This document shows, piece after piece, positions 25,230-32,959 of a stretch of 64,000 nucleotides of DNA. The notes beneath the pieces were generated by a model that was given only the letters and a program-made list of their open reading frames with translations, did not search any database and was not told where the DNA came from. The position numbers and the translations under genes are program-made. Source of the stretch: JARBUG01 sp035628915 (lineage in GTDB: Bacteria; Bacillota; Sulfobacillia; Symbiobacteriales; Symbiobacteriaceae); assembly GCA_035628915.1 (NCBI GenBank), contig DASPIW010000035.1:1-64000 (forward strand). The letters run 5' to 3'. The stretch's first letter is position 1. Each line of letters starts with the position of its first letter.

Positions 25230-25721
25230 GGCTTGTTCTTCCCCTCCTTTACTCGCGGAACTCTTTGTGGGCTCCCCGGGCGGTGTGCCGCCTCTTAGGT
25301 CGGGGCCCGGGCAGGGGTGCCCCTCCCATTCCGGCGGCACCCCACCCGGGTCCAAGACTCAGGCGCCATCCCGCCGAGGCTCATCCCCACCCGCGGTGGG
25401 CCCCGGCACGCTGGGTCTTTTCAAACGGGTCCGGGCAGACTTCCCAGGCGCCCGATGCCCTACCCCGCCCCCCCACACAATTCGGGGGCGCCGTGGCGAG
25501 GGGGTTGGCGGAGGATGCAAGGTAGCTTCGGTTGGGGACGGTCCGAGCGACGTTCGGAGGTAAGGTTAGGGGCAGTAGCCCCGTTACCCCACTGCGCCGG
25601 CATCGGCGGTGCGTCCCTATACTTGAAGACCCAATAACGGTTCCGATGCCGGCGAACTTGACCGAAGGGCGTACTGCCCCTTACCGCTCCTCCGGGGAGC
25701 AGGACCGTCGCCAACCGTAAG
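25230..25721. other. 491-bp gap between etfA and fadN; no gene
   Basis: No reading frame here resembles a protein. The half next to etfA is filled by a 206-bp fold-back element (25521-25726). The half next to fadN is very GC-rich, with several short inverted repeats (for example GGTGCC/GGCACC blocks near 25280-25345). No FadR-type TGAATG/CATTCA operator was seen before fadN. Confidence 0.6.
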
Positions 25722-25726
25722 CTACC
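25521..25726. repeat. 206-bp nested inverted-repeat (fold-back) element
   Basis: Outer arms of about 25 bp (25521-25544 and 25702-25726) match in 23 positions. Middle arms GGTAAGG(TT)AGGGGCAGTA and TACTGCCCCTTACC pair next, and an inner perfect 11-bp stem (GCCGGCATCGG / CCGATGCCGGC) closes it. The right end contains the etfA stop codon. It could be a MITE-like element or a structured RNA. Confidence 0.75.
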
Positions 25727-26693
25727 GACCCAGGATCCCACGAAACTCGGCACTCAAAAGTGGCACAACCTCAAACAAGTCACCCACAATCCCATAATCG
25801 GCAACCTTGAAAATCGGCGCCTCCGGATCCTTATTCACGGCTACGATCACCTTTGAAGCACTCATTCCGGCCAGATGCTGGATCGCTCCGGAAATCCCAC
25901 AAGCAATATACAGGTCCGGCGTCACGGTCTTGCCCGTCTGCCCCACCTGCAGCGCATAATCGCAATACCCGGCATCCGCAGCGGCGCGGGACGCCCCCAC
26001 GGCGGCGCCCAGGACCTCTGCCAGTTCATAGAGCGGCTTGAACCCATCCGCACTCTTCACGCCTCGGCCCCCGGAGACCACAATCTTCGCGGCGGTCAAG
26101 TCCACCCCGCCCGTCGACTTGCGCACAATCTCCTTAATCACCGTGCGCAGGTCGGCGGCGGGCGCCGCCGTCTCCGTCACTTCGCCGGCCCGACCGGCCT
26201 CAGCAGGCAGCGCCTCCACGTTGTTCGGGCGAATCGTCGCGACCGCCATGCCCTGCTTCACGACCTGCGTAGCGAACGCCTTGCCCGCGTAAACCGGCCG
26301 GGTAAAGACGATGTTCCCGTCAGCCAGCTTCACATCCACGACGTCGGAAACCATGCCGGCGTCATTGCGCTGGGCAAACCGGGGCGCCAGGTCCCGCCCG
26401 ATGCCCGTGTGGCCCATGAAAACGACGTCCGGCTTCAGCTCCGACGCCACCCCATGAAGAGCCCCGACCCATCCTTCCGGCGTGTAATTGGCCAGGTGCT
26501 CGCCCTTCACCACAACTACACGGTCAGCGCCGTGCTCGATCAGCGCAGCTGCATACTCGCCGGCTGCGCCAACGAGTACTGCCGTGACCGTGCCGCCCTC
26601 AGCCACCGTCCGCCCGGCGGCAATGCACTCGAAGGAGACCGGACGGAGCGCGCCGTTCCGAACCTCTGCCAATGCAAGAACGTTGCGTGCCAT
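25722..26693 (-). CDS. etfA: Electron transfer flavoprotein alpha subunit
   Basis: The ATG at 26693 follows AGGAGGCGGG. The 323-residue subunit has the N-terminal ETF domain and the C-terminal FAD-binding domain with the ETF-alpha signature (IVVSGGRGVKSADGF, GYCDYALQVGQTGKTVTPDLYIACGISGAIQHLAGM). With EtfB it accepts electrons from acyl-CoA dehydrogenases such as FadE. It lies 14 bases after etfB in the lcfA-fadR-etfB-etfA run. Its stop codon falls in the terminal arm of a fold-back element, but the protein length is normal. Confidence 0.95.
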   Translation of the reverse strand: MARNVLALAEVRNGALRPVSFECIAAGRTVAEGGTVTAVLVGAAGEYAAALIEHGADRVVVVKGEHLANYTPEGWVGALHGVASELKPDVVFMGHTGIGRDLAPRFAQRNDAGMVSDVVDVKLADGNIVFTRPVYAGKAFATQVVKQGMAVATIRPNNVEALPAEAGRAGEVTETAAPAADLRTVIKEIVRKSTGGVDLTAAKIVVSGGRGVKSADGFKPLYELAEVLGAAVGASRAAADAGYCDYALQVGQTGKTVTPDLYIACGISGAIQHLAGMSASKVIVAVNKDPEAPIFKVADYGIVGDLFEVVPLLSAEFRGILGR

Positions 26694-26707
26694 CTCGCCC
26701 CGCCTCC

Positions 26708-27454
26708 TTATATGACCTTGGCTTCGCTGCGCAGAAGCTGGACCAGCTGTTTGGCCTGCTCCGCGGGCGAACCCTTGATGATGGTGTTGCGGCGGTTCTG
26801 CTGGGCCTGGAACACCTCCGTCACCGCGGTGGCGGCCGGCACCACGTCCGCCGGGGCCACCCGGGCGATGGTCTTGCGCTTCGACTTCATAATTCCGGGC
26901 ACCGACGGATACCGCGGCTCGTTCAGGCCCTGCTGTGCAGTAATCAGTGCCGGCAGCGCCACCTCGACTACTTCGGTGTCGCCTTCGGCGTCCCGATGCA
27001 CCGTCGCCTTTCCGCCGGCCACTTCCAGCTTCAAGGCAGCCGCCACGTGCGGTAGTCCGAGAATCTCTGCAAAGCGCACGGCAGTCTGGCCGGCGCCCGT
27101 GTCCACCGACACATTGCCCGCCAGCACAATATCCCATGTTTTCCCGGCAGCCCAGCCGGCCAGCAGATGCGCCACCGTCAGTTCATCCGCTCCGGTGGGC
27201 GCCCCGATGAGCACGGCCTCGTCGGCGCCCATCGCCAAAGCCCGGCGCAGTGCCTCCTCCACGCGGTCCCCTCCCACCGAGACCACCGTCACGGCGCCTC
27301 CGTTGGCTTCACGCAGCTTCAGGGCCTCCTCCACGGCGTACTCGTCGTACGGGTTAATGACCAGCGTCACATCCTCATCGGCGATCCGGCCGTCCTTTAC
27401 CGTGATTTTTGCTTCGGTGTCAAACGTCTGTTTCAGCAGTACCAGAATCTCCAT
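26708..27454 (-). CDS. etfB: Electron transfer flavoprotein beta subunit
   Basis: The 248-residue protein has the AMP-binding ETF-beta fold with the signature near GGATVVSVGG/ALAMGADEAVLI and LAGNVSVDTGAGQTAVRFAEILGLP. The start overlaps the end of the TetR gene by 35 bases, indicating translational coupling. It pairs with EtfA to shuttle electrons from beta-oxidation towards the quinone pool. The gene order is that of the Bacillus FadR regulon (lcfA-fadR-etfB-etfA, with fadB missing). Confidence 0.94.
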   Translation of the reverse strand: MEILVLLKQTFDTEAKITVKDGRIADEDVTLVINPYDEYAVEEALKLREANGGAVTVVSVGGDRVEEALRRALAMGADEAVLIGAPTGADELTVAHLLAGWAAGKTWDIVLAGNVSVDTGAGQTAVRFAEILGLPHVAAALKLEVAGGKATVHRDAEGDTEVVEVALPALITAQQGLNEPRYPSVPGIMKSKRKTIARVAPADVVPAATAVTEVFQAQQNRRNTIIKGSPAEQAKQLVQLLRSEAKVI

Positions 27455-28061
27455 GCTTCCGAGTTCCCCCTTGTCCCGACTGGCAGACGCCGCCGGTAAT
27501 CAGTCGATAAGTCGGCGCCGCCAGCGCCTCCAGATCGAACTGGAACCCCGACAGCACCCAGGCCGTCACCGTTTGATCCAACGTCCCGAAGACCAGGTTG
27601 CGAATCTGTTTCGGGTCGACGGCCGGTACGAACGCGCCGGTCCGCTGCCCTTCGTCGATAATCTCGTCAATGACCTGGAAATAGCCTTTCATGATCTGGC
27701 TGATCTCCCGCTGCACTTCCGTCTCGGCCTGGCGCATCTCAATTTGCGTCACTACGGCGAGGTCCTGGCGGGCCGCCAGTGACTGCAAGTGCTGTTCAAT
27801 GAACCGCTGCAGCTTCTCCGGCGCATCGACGGCCTCAGCCAGACGCCCCCGGGCCTGATCAATCAGCGTTCCCAGCCGGTCCCGGAACAGGCTGACCAGC
27901 AGGTCAGGCTTGTTCTTGAAGTACAGGTAGACGGTGCCGGCGGCCACACCGGCCTCAGCGGCAATCCGCGAAATCTGGGCGCCCTGGTAGCCCTGCCTGG
28001 CGATTACGGACTGTGCGGCATCGAGAATCGCCGCAAACTTGTCGCCGGATTTTGTCGCCAA
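27420..28061 (-). CDS. fadR: TetR-family regulator of fatty-acid degradation (FadR)
   Basis: A TTG start at 28061 is three bases past the lcfA stop, preceded by GGGAGGTGGGG. The 213-residue protein has an N-terminal TetR helix-turn-helix (about 10-56; QISRIAAEAGVAAGTVYLYFKNKPDLL) and a helical ligand domain. It sits in the same position as Bacillus FadR (YsiA), and a sequence matching the Bacillus FadR operator lies before lcfA (29812-29829). The expected mechanism is repression relieved by long-chain acyl-CoA. The C-terminus is extended by about 20 polar residues that overlap etfB. Confidence 0.88.
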   Translation of the reverse strand: MATKSGDKFAAILDAAQSVIARQGYQGAQISRIAAEAGVAAGTVYLYFKNKPDLLVSLFRDRLGTLIDQARGRLAEAVDAPEKLQRFIEQHLQSLAARQDLAVVTQIEMRQAETEVQREISQIMKGYFQVIDEIIDEGQRTGAFVPAVDPKQIRNLVFGTLDQTVTAWVLSGFQFDLEALAAPTYRLITGGVCQSGQGGTRKHGDSGTAETDV

Positions 28062-28063
28062 GC

Positions 28064-29746
28064 CTACCCCACCTCCCTGGTCTGCAACTGCTGCTTTGCT
28101 TTCTCCTCCTCCAGCAGAACCCGGCGAATCACCTTGCCCGCCAGCGATTTGGGCAGTTCGGTCCGGAACTCGATCTGGCGGGGGACCTTGAACGCGGCCA
28201 GGTTCTGGCGGCAGAACTCGACGATTTCGGTCGGATCAAGCGTGTAGCCTTCCTTGGGCACGATATACGCTTTGACCGTCTCGCCCCGGTACTCATCGGG
28301 AACGCCCACGACCACCGCTTCCTTGACACCACGGTGCATAAATAGGACCTCTTCGACCTCGCGCGGGTAGATATTGAACCCACCGGCGATGATGATGTCT
28401 TTTTTCCGGTCGACGATATGGAAGTAGCCATCCTCATCCATACGCGCCATGTCGCCCGTGTAGAGCCAGCCATCCTGCAGGGTCTCCGCCGTGGCCTCGG
28501 GGCGGTTCCAGTAGCCCCGCATCACCTGCGGACCCCGGATGGCCAGTTCACCCACCTGCCCCGCGGGCAGTTCCTCCCTGGTCTCCGGGTTGACAATGCG
28601 GGCTTCCGTGTCGGGCCAGGGCAGCCCGATGGAGCCTTCCTTGCGCCCCGCCCAGATGGGGTTGGCATGGGTGACGGGACTCGCCTCCGTCAGACCGTAC
28701 CCTTCCACCAGGCGCCCGCCGGTCAGCTTCTCAAACGTCTGCTGAACTTCCAGCGGCAGCGGCGCCGCCCCGGAGATGCACGCATCAATCGAATCTAGCC
28801 GGTACTTATCCACCCCGGGCAGGTGGTTCAATGCCACATACATGGTCGGGGCGCCCGGGAAGACCGCAGGCCGGTGCTTCTGAATCAGCTTAATTGCCTG
28901 CCTGGCATCAAACTTCGGCTCCAAGATCATCGTGCCTGCCATGTGCACGGCAAAGTTCATCACCGTCGTCATGCCGTATACGTGGAAGAAGGGGAGGGCA
29001 GCCATGACCCGGAGACCACCGCCCCGCCGGTACTTGTAGAGCCAGGCCGCCGTCTGGCGGACGTTTGCCGTCAAGTTGGCATGCGTCAGCATGCAGCCCT
29101 TGGCGAGCCCCGTCGTGGCGCCCGTGTACTGGAGCAGCGCCAGGTCTTCCCGCGGGTCGACGCGGACCGGCTCGGCCAGGGGATCGTGCCCCACCAGGTC
29201 CGCCCAGCGGGTGACCGGCCCGCCGTACGAAATCTTCGGCGGCTTCAGCTTCAGCGTGGCAACCCACCTGGTCAGGGCAGGCATATAGTCGGTCAGCCCT
29301 GTAAAAACGGCCTTATCCAGACAGACGCCGAATAACCTTGGATACAGCAGGTCGAGCGCGATAATCACCGACGCGCCGCTGTCGGTCATCTGGTGCTGCA
29401 GCTCCCGGCGGGTGTACATGGGGTTGACCTGGGTTACCACGGCCCCCGCCATCAGGGCGCCGTAATAGGCGATGATGGATTGCGGGCAGTTCGGCAGCAT
29501 CAGCGCGACCCGGTCGCCCTTCTTGATGCCCATCGACTGCAAACCCGCGGCCAGCCGGCGGGCCTGGTCGCGCAGCTGGCGATACGTCATGCGGGCGCCG
29601 AAGAAAATGGTCGCGTCCACATCACCGTATCGATCCGCCGCATCGTCCAGCAGGGCATACAGCGGCTCATCCGGGTAGTGGAGTCCAAGGGGTACTTCCG
29701 CCGGATAGGCTTTGAGCCAGGGTCGGGCTTGATATGCCTCTGCCAT
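28064..29746 (-). CDS. lcfA: Long-chain-fatty-acid--CoA ligase LcfA-type
   Basis: The ATG at 29746 follows GGGAGGGG; an in-frame start eight codons upstream overlaps that site. The 560-residue adenylate-forming enzyme has the P-loop YTGATTGLAKGCMLTH (about 215; the usual S/T-S-G-T is changed to T-G-A-T), VEGYGLTEASPV (about 355), YTGDMARMDEDGYFHIVDR (A7/A8, about 440) and the C-terminal Lys in KSLAGKVIRR. It activates fatty acids with ATP and CoA at the membrane. It is the promoter-proximal gene of the FadR-controlled lcfA-fadR-etfB-etfA operon. Confidence 0.93.
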   Translation of the reverse strand: MAEAYQARPWLKAYPAEVPLGLHYPDEPLYALLDDAADRYGDVDATIFFGARMTYRQLRDQARRLAAGLQSMGIKKGDRVALMLPNCPQSIIAYYGALMAGAVVTQVNPMYTRRELQHQMTDSGASVIIALDLLYPRLFGVCLDKAVFTGLTDYMPALTRWVATLKLKPPKISYGGPVTRWADLVGHDPLAEPVRVDPREDLALLQYTGATTGLAKGCMLTHANLTANVRQTAAWLYKYRRGGGLRVMAALPFFHVYGMTTVMNFAVHMAGTMILEPKFDARQAIKLIQKHRPAVFPGAPTMYVALNHLPGVDKYRLDSIDACISGAAPLPLEVQQTFEKLTGGRLVEGYGLTEASPVTHANPIWAGRKEGSIGLPWPDTEARIVNPETREELPAGQVGELAIRGPQVMRGYWNRPEATAETLQDGWLYTGDMARMDEDGYFHIVDRKKDIIIAGGFNIYPREVEEVLFMHRGVKEAVVVGVPDEYRGETVKAYIVPKEGYTLDPTEIVEFCRQNLAAFKVPRQIEFRTELPKSLAGKVIRRVLLEEEKAKQQLQTREVG

Positions 29747-29811
29747 GTTCGGCCCCTCCCTTTCAACCACGAAAGGTCTATGTGCGTCCCCACCCGAACG
29801 GGTGTAGTTCC

Positions 29812-29829
29812 TGAATGAACAGCCATTCA
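29812..29829. promoter_or_regulatory. FadR operator upstream of lcfA
   Basis: TGAATG-N6-CATTCA (TGAATGAACAGCCATTCA) is a perfect 6+6 inverted repeat matching the Bacillus FadR box (TGAATGAnTnnTCATTCA type). It lies 65 bases upstream of the lcfA start codon and in the divergent region with a second ligase gene. On the minus strand a -10-like TATAGT (29848-29853) sits just upstream. Confidence 0.82.
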
Positions 29830-30010
29830 GTGACTAACCTATTCGCACTATATGCCAGATAGTCCTCCCGGTTTCCGCCTTCCCTCCAAGTTATTATTCT
29901 CACATGTGCGAAATGTCCAGAGGTTGCCACCCGTTTGAAGGATAATAAATGTTGAACGTCAAACATATAGCCGCACCATGACCAAGAGATGGGGGAATGT
30001 GAGGGTGACA

Positions 30011-31615
30011 ATGCGGTATCCGTTGACCCTGAGAAGCTTGCTGGAGCGGTCCCGAACGGTGTTCCCGAACAAGGAGATCGTAAGCCGGATGTCTTCAGGC
30101 GTCGTCCGCCACACTTATGCGCAGTATTACCAGCGGGTGTGCCAGCTGGCCCATGCACTCACGGCCCTGGGTGTCAGCCGCGGCGAGCGGGTCGCCACCT
30201 TCGCCTGGAACCATCACCGCCACTTGGAGGCTTACTTCGCCGTTCCCTGCATGGGTGCCGTCTTGCATACCGTGAACATACGCCTGCCGGCCGAGCACAT
30301 TATCTATATGCTGAACCACGCCGAAGACAAGATCTTGTTGGTCGACGAGGACCTGCTGCCTGCCATCCTCCCGATCCGCGAACAGTTCAAGACCATTGAG
30401 CACATCATCGTCATGGCCGATCATCCCGTCAGCGCCGAGAACGTGCACGACTACGAAACGCTCCTGTCCGGGCAGCCCACCGCTTTCGCCTGGCCGGAGG
30501 ATATCAATGAATGGGAGCCCGCGGGCCTCTGCTACACCAGCGCGACCACGGGCAACCCGAAGGGCGTACTGTACGCCCACCGGGCGATCTACCTGCACAG
30601 CATGCTCCTTTGCATGGCTGACACGATCGGCCTGTCCGAAGCCGACTCGGTCCTGCCCGTGGTGCCCATGTTCCATGTGAACGCCTGGGGCCTCCCCTTT
30701 GCGTCGGTCTGGATGGGCGCCAAGCAGGTGCTGCCCGGGCCCCGCCCACACCCTGCGGACATCGCGAAGCTCATGCAGGACGAGAGGGTCACCCTGACCG
30801 CCGGCGTGCCGACCGTCTGGCTGGGTCTGCTCCAGGTGCTGGAGAAGGGCAGCTTTGAACTGTCATCGCTCACCCGCATCGCCTGTGGCGGTTCCGCCGT
30901 GCCCCGGGCCCTCGCCGAGGCGTACCGCAAAAAGCTGGGCCTCCCGATTCTCCACGCATACGGCATGACCGAGGCGACGCCGCTGACGCACGTGGCCCGG
31001 TTGAAGAGCAATCTGACGCAGCTTGACCCCAGCGGGCAGCAGGACGTATACGACAAGCAGGGCCTGCTGGTGCCCGGTCTGGAGATGAAGATCATTGACG
31101 CTGAGGGCAAGGAAGTGCCGTGGGACGGCAAGACGTTTGGCGAAGTAGTGATGCGCGGCCCCTGGATCGCCGCTGAGTACTACAAGGACGACCGCTCCCG
31201 GGAGACCTTCTGCGACGGCTGGTATCACACGGGCGACATCGGCATCGTGGACGCGGAGGGGTATCTGAAGCTGGTCGACCGGGCGAAGGACGTCATCAAA
31301 TCCGGCGGTGAGTGGATTTCGTCCGTTGACCTGGAGAACGCCATTATGGCCTTCCCTGGCGTTGCCGAAGCAGCCGTCATCGCCTGCCCGCACGCCGTGT
31401 GGGACGAGCGCCCGCTGGCCTGCGTGGTGCCCAGGGCGGAAGCGAAGGACGCGCTTGATAAGGAAGCGATTCTCCAGTTCCTGAAGGACCGCTTCCCGCA
31501 CTACTGGATACCGGATGACGCTATCTTCCTCGATGAACTGCCCAAGACGGGGACCGGCAAGTTCGACAAGAAAGTCCTGCGATCCAGGTTCAGGGATCAT
31601 TACAAGGCGAGCTAA
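30011..31615 (+). CDS. AMP-binding long-chain acyl-CoA synthetase
   Basis: The ATG at 30011 has GAGGGTG directly upstream; an ATG eleven codons earlier has no ribosome site. The 534-residue enzyme has the ATP P-loop YTSATTGNPKGVLYAH (about 185), the YGMTEATPLTH motif (about 310), WYHTGDIGIVDAEGYLKLVDRAKDVIKSGGEW (about 400-430; A7/A8) and the catalytic lysine in KTGTGKFDKK. It reads like medium/long-chain fatty-acyl-CoA ligases of the FadD3/LcfB type. It diverges from lcfA across the FadR operator, so it could share that control. An intrinsic terminator follows. Confidence 0.9.
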   Translation: MRYPLTLRSLLERSRTVFPNKEIVSRMSSGVVRHTYAQYYQRVCQLAHALTALGVSRGERVATFAWNHHRHLEAYFAVPCMGAVLHTVNIRLPAEHIIYMLNHAEDKILLVDEDLLPAILPIREQFKTIEHIIVMADHPVSAENVHDYETLLSGQPTAFAWPEDINEWEPAGLCYTSATTGNPKGVLYAHRAIYLHSMLLCMADTIGLSEADSVLPVVPMFHVNAWGLPFASVWMGAKQVLPGPRPHPADIAKLMQDERVTLTAGVPTVWLGLLQVLEKGSFELSSLTRIACGGSAVPRALAEAYRKKLGLPILHAYGMTEATPLTHVARLKSNLTQLDPSGQQDVYDKQGLLVPGLEMKIIDAEGKEVPWDGKTFGEVVMRGPWIAAEYYKDDRSRETFCDGWYHTGDIGIVDAEGYLKLVDRAKDVIKSGGEWISSVDLENAIMAFPGVAEAAVIACPHAVWDERPLACVVPRAEAKDALDKEAILQFLKDRFPHYWIPDDAIFLDELPKTGTGKFDKKVLRSRFRDHYKAS

Positions 31616-31618
31616 AGC

Positions 31619-31657
31619 AAAGTGGGAAGGGGCTTGTTCCCATCCCACCTTTCTTTT
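31619..31657 (+). terminator. Terminator of the plus-strand acyl-CoA ligase
   Basis: Stem AAGTGGGA / TCCCACCTT with an additional inner GGG/CCC pairing, followed by TCTTTTTGG, four bases after the stop codon. Confidence 0.85.
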
Positions 31658-31724
31658 TGGGGACGATTGGACGCGGAATGGGAACAAACACCGCGCTTCC
31701 GCGGCCATAAGATGTCCCAGTCCC

Positions 31725-32441
31725 TCAATCGCGAATGGTCTCTACCCCATCCAGCCAGGCCAGGTATCGAGGAGGCAGCGCAAACGCCCGCGCCCCTCGT
31801 CTGATGCGCTCCATATAGGAGGCCGCTGGGAGCCCACCCTCGCTCCCGTCGGGCACATGCACATACGTCTGCGCTGCAAGCTCCAGCGGCGCCGGGCTCC
31901 CCCGGAGCGGCACCGACACCGTAACCGCCACACGGCTGTAATCGTCCGGGACGCGCTCAAACCGATCCAGCGCCGCCCAGCCGGCATCATCTACCGCATA
32001 GAGTACGCCCCACACGCTCTCGCCGGGGGCCGGAACCACCCCGGCGACGCAGCCGACCCAGAGCGGAAACTGACGCGGAAATGTCACCCGGTATCCGGGC
32101 AGTGCCGCACGGCAAAGAAATCGTGCAGATGCACAGACCGGTGCTGGTCCCCGGTACACTTGCCAGGGGTCCATGTTCGAACCATAGGCAAAGTACAGGA
32201 CCCCGCTCCGTGACAGCCGTGACAGCTCTCCCTCAGCCCAAATGCCCAACGACCCTTCGTCAGCATCCGTCAGGAAATACCGCTCCCGGGCCGACTGTAC
32301 GATCCCGTCGGTTATCAACGCCGTGAGTTCAGCCGCCACCGGGGCGCCGGCCCGCAGTTCCAGTTCGGCTTCCGTCAGCCCGGTGCCCGACTCGTACAGA
32401 TGCAGGAGCACGCGGCCGGACGTTTCTCCGAGGTTCTGCAT
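31725..32441 (-). CDS. Gamma-glutamylcyclotransferase-like protein with N-terminal winged-helix-like domain
   Basis: The 238-residue product has a C-terminal GGCT/AIG2-like fold (about 80-225): the nucleotide/substrate loop YFAYGSNMDP (about 83) and the acidic VDDAGWAALDRFE region with the likely catalytic Glu. The first 75 residues (LLHLYESGTGLTEAELELR...ALITDGIVQSARERYFLTDADE) look like a helical winged-helix module, as in MarR-like proteins, which is unusual for GGCT proteins. A 71-aa ferredoxin gene ends 14 bases upstream, so they are likely co-transcribed. The chemistry is cyclisation of gamma-glutamyl groups by family; the substrate is unknown. Confidence 0.75.
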   Translation of the reverse strand: MQNLGETSGRVLLHLYESGTGLTEAELELRAGAPVAAELTALITDGIVQSARERYFLTDADEGSLGIWAEGELSRLSRSGVLYFAYGSNMDPWQVYRGPAPVCASARFLCRAALPGYRVTFPRQFPLWVGCVAGVVPAPGESVWGVLYAVDDAGWAALDRFERVPDDYSRVAVTVSVPLRGSPAPLELAAQTYVHVPDGSEGGLPAASYMERIRRGARAFALPPRYLAWLDGVETIRD

Positions 32442-32455
32442 AGTGCGAAGTCCTC

Positions 32456-32671
32456 CTATGGCACCCGATCGCTAATGAGCGAGTTCGGGCAAACAAGTGC
32501 GCATTCACGGCAGAACCGGCACCGGTTCAGGTCAAGCGACCAAATCCGGTCATGGTACTGGAGGGCGCTGGTCGGGCAGACCGCAACACACCGCAGGCAC
32601 AGACCGCACGGGCGGATTTCGTCCTCCCCGCTCCGGTCGGGGACCTCGTATTGACGCAGGGGCGTCCGCAT
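32456..32671 (-). CDS. Ferredoxin-like protein, 2[4Fe-4S], 71 aa
   Basis: The ATG at 32671 follows GGAGGTGA. Two complete C-x2-C-x2-C-x3-C-P motifs (C-G-L-C-L-R-C-V-A-V-C-P near residue 23 and C-R-F-C-R-E-C-A-L-V-C-P near residue 51) define a dicluster ferredoxin domain of the NuoI/PsaC type. It has no signal peptide. It is the first gene of a two-gene unit with the cyclotransferase-like gene. It probably acts as a small electron carrier; the partner is not visible here. Confidence 0.88.
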   Translation of the reverse strand: MRTPLRQYEVPDRSGEDEIRPCGLCLRCVAVCPTSALQYHDRIWSLDLNRCRFCRECALVCPNSLISDRVP

Positions 32672-32790
32672 GCGGCTCACCTCCGGATTCTCAGCTTTCT
32701 CTCAGGTTACCACATCCGGCGTTTCCCGTTAAGCAACGAAAGGGTGAAGGAACGGCCTAGGTTCAAGAACCGACAGTCTGCTGCGAACTC

Positions 32791-32806
32791 GTGGGAACGT
32801 TCCCAT
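32791..32806. promoter_or_regulatory. LacI-type operator O1
   Basis: GTGGGAACGTTCCCAT: the central TGGGAACGTTCCCA is a perfect 14-bp palindrome with the AACGTT core typical of LacI/GalR operators. It lies just upstream of the -35 hexamer of the sugar operon. Confidence 0.85.
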
Positions 32807-32823
32807 TCGTCTACAGTAATATG

Positions 32824-32852
32824 TTGACGTAATTCGAACTACATGGTACGGT
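32824..32852 (+). promoter_or_regulatory. Promoter of the alpha-glucoside operon
   Basis: TTGACG (32824-32829), 17-bp spacer, TACGGT (32847-32852). It is framed by operator O1 upstream and O2 about eight bases downstream of the -10, so O2 would cover the transcription start. Confidence 0.65.
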
Positions 32853-32859
32853 GATGGTA

Positions 32860-32875
32860 GTGGTAACGTTCCCAC
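32860..32875. promoter_or_regulatory. LacI-type operator O2
   Basis: GTGGTAACGTTCCCAC, same motif as O1 and O3. Its centre is 69 bp from that of O1 and 61 bp from that of O3. It overlaps the expected start of transcription. Confidence 0.85.
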
Positions 32876-32920
32876 CGAGGGATCTTGCCGGTCGTTGGAA
32901 GGGGAAGCCTCCGCACCAGA

Positions 32921-32936
32921 GTGGTAACGTTCCCAC
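32921..32936. promoter_or_regulatory. LacI-type operator O3
   Basis: GTGGTAACGTTCCCAC, identical to O2, in the leader 24 bp before the first permease start codon. Confidence 0.85.
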
Positions 32937-32959
32937 TTGCACCGATGGGAGGGAAACCC

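Noticed and set aside
30011..31615. Calling the divergent ligase a second LcfA by symbol
   Set aside because: Motifs support an acyl-CoA synthetase, but chain-length specificity and orthology cannot be told, so no symbol was given.
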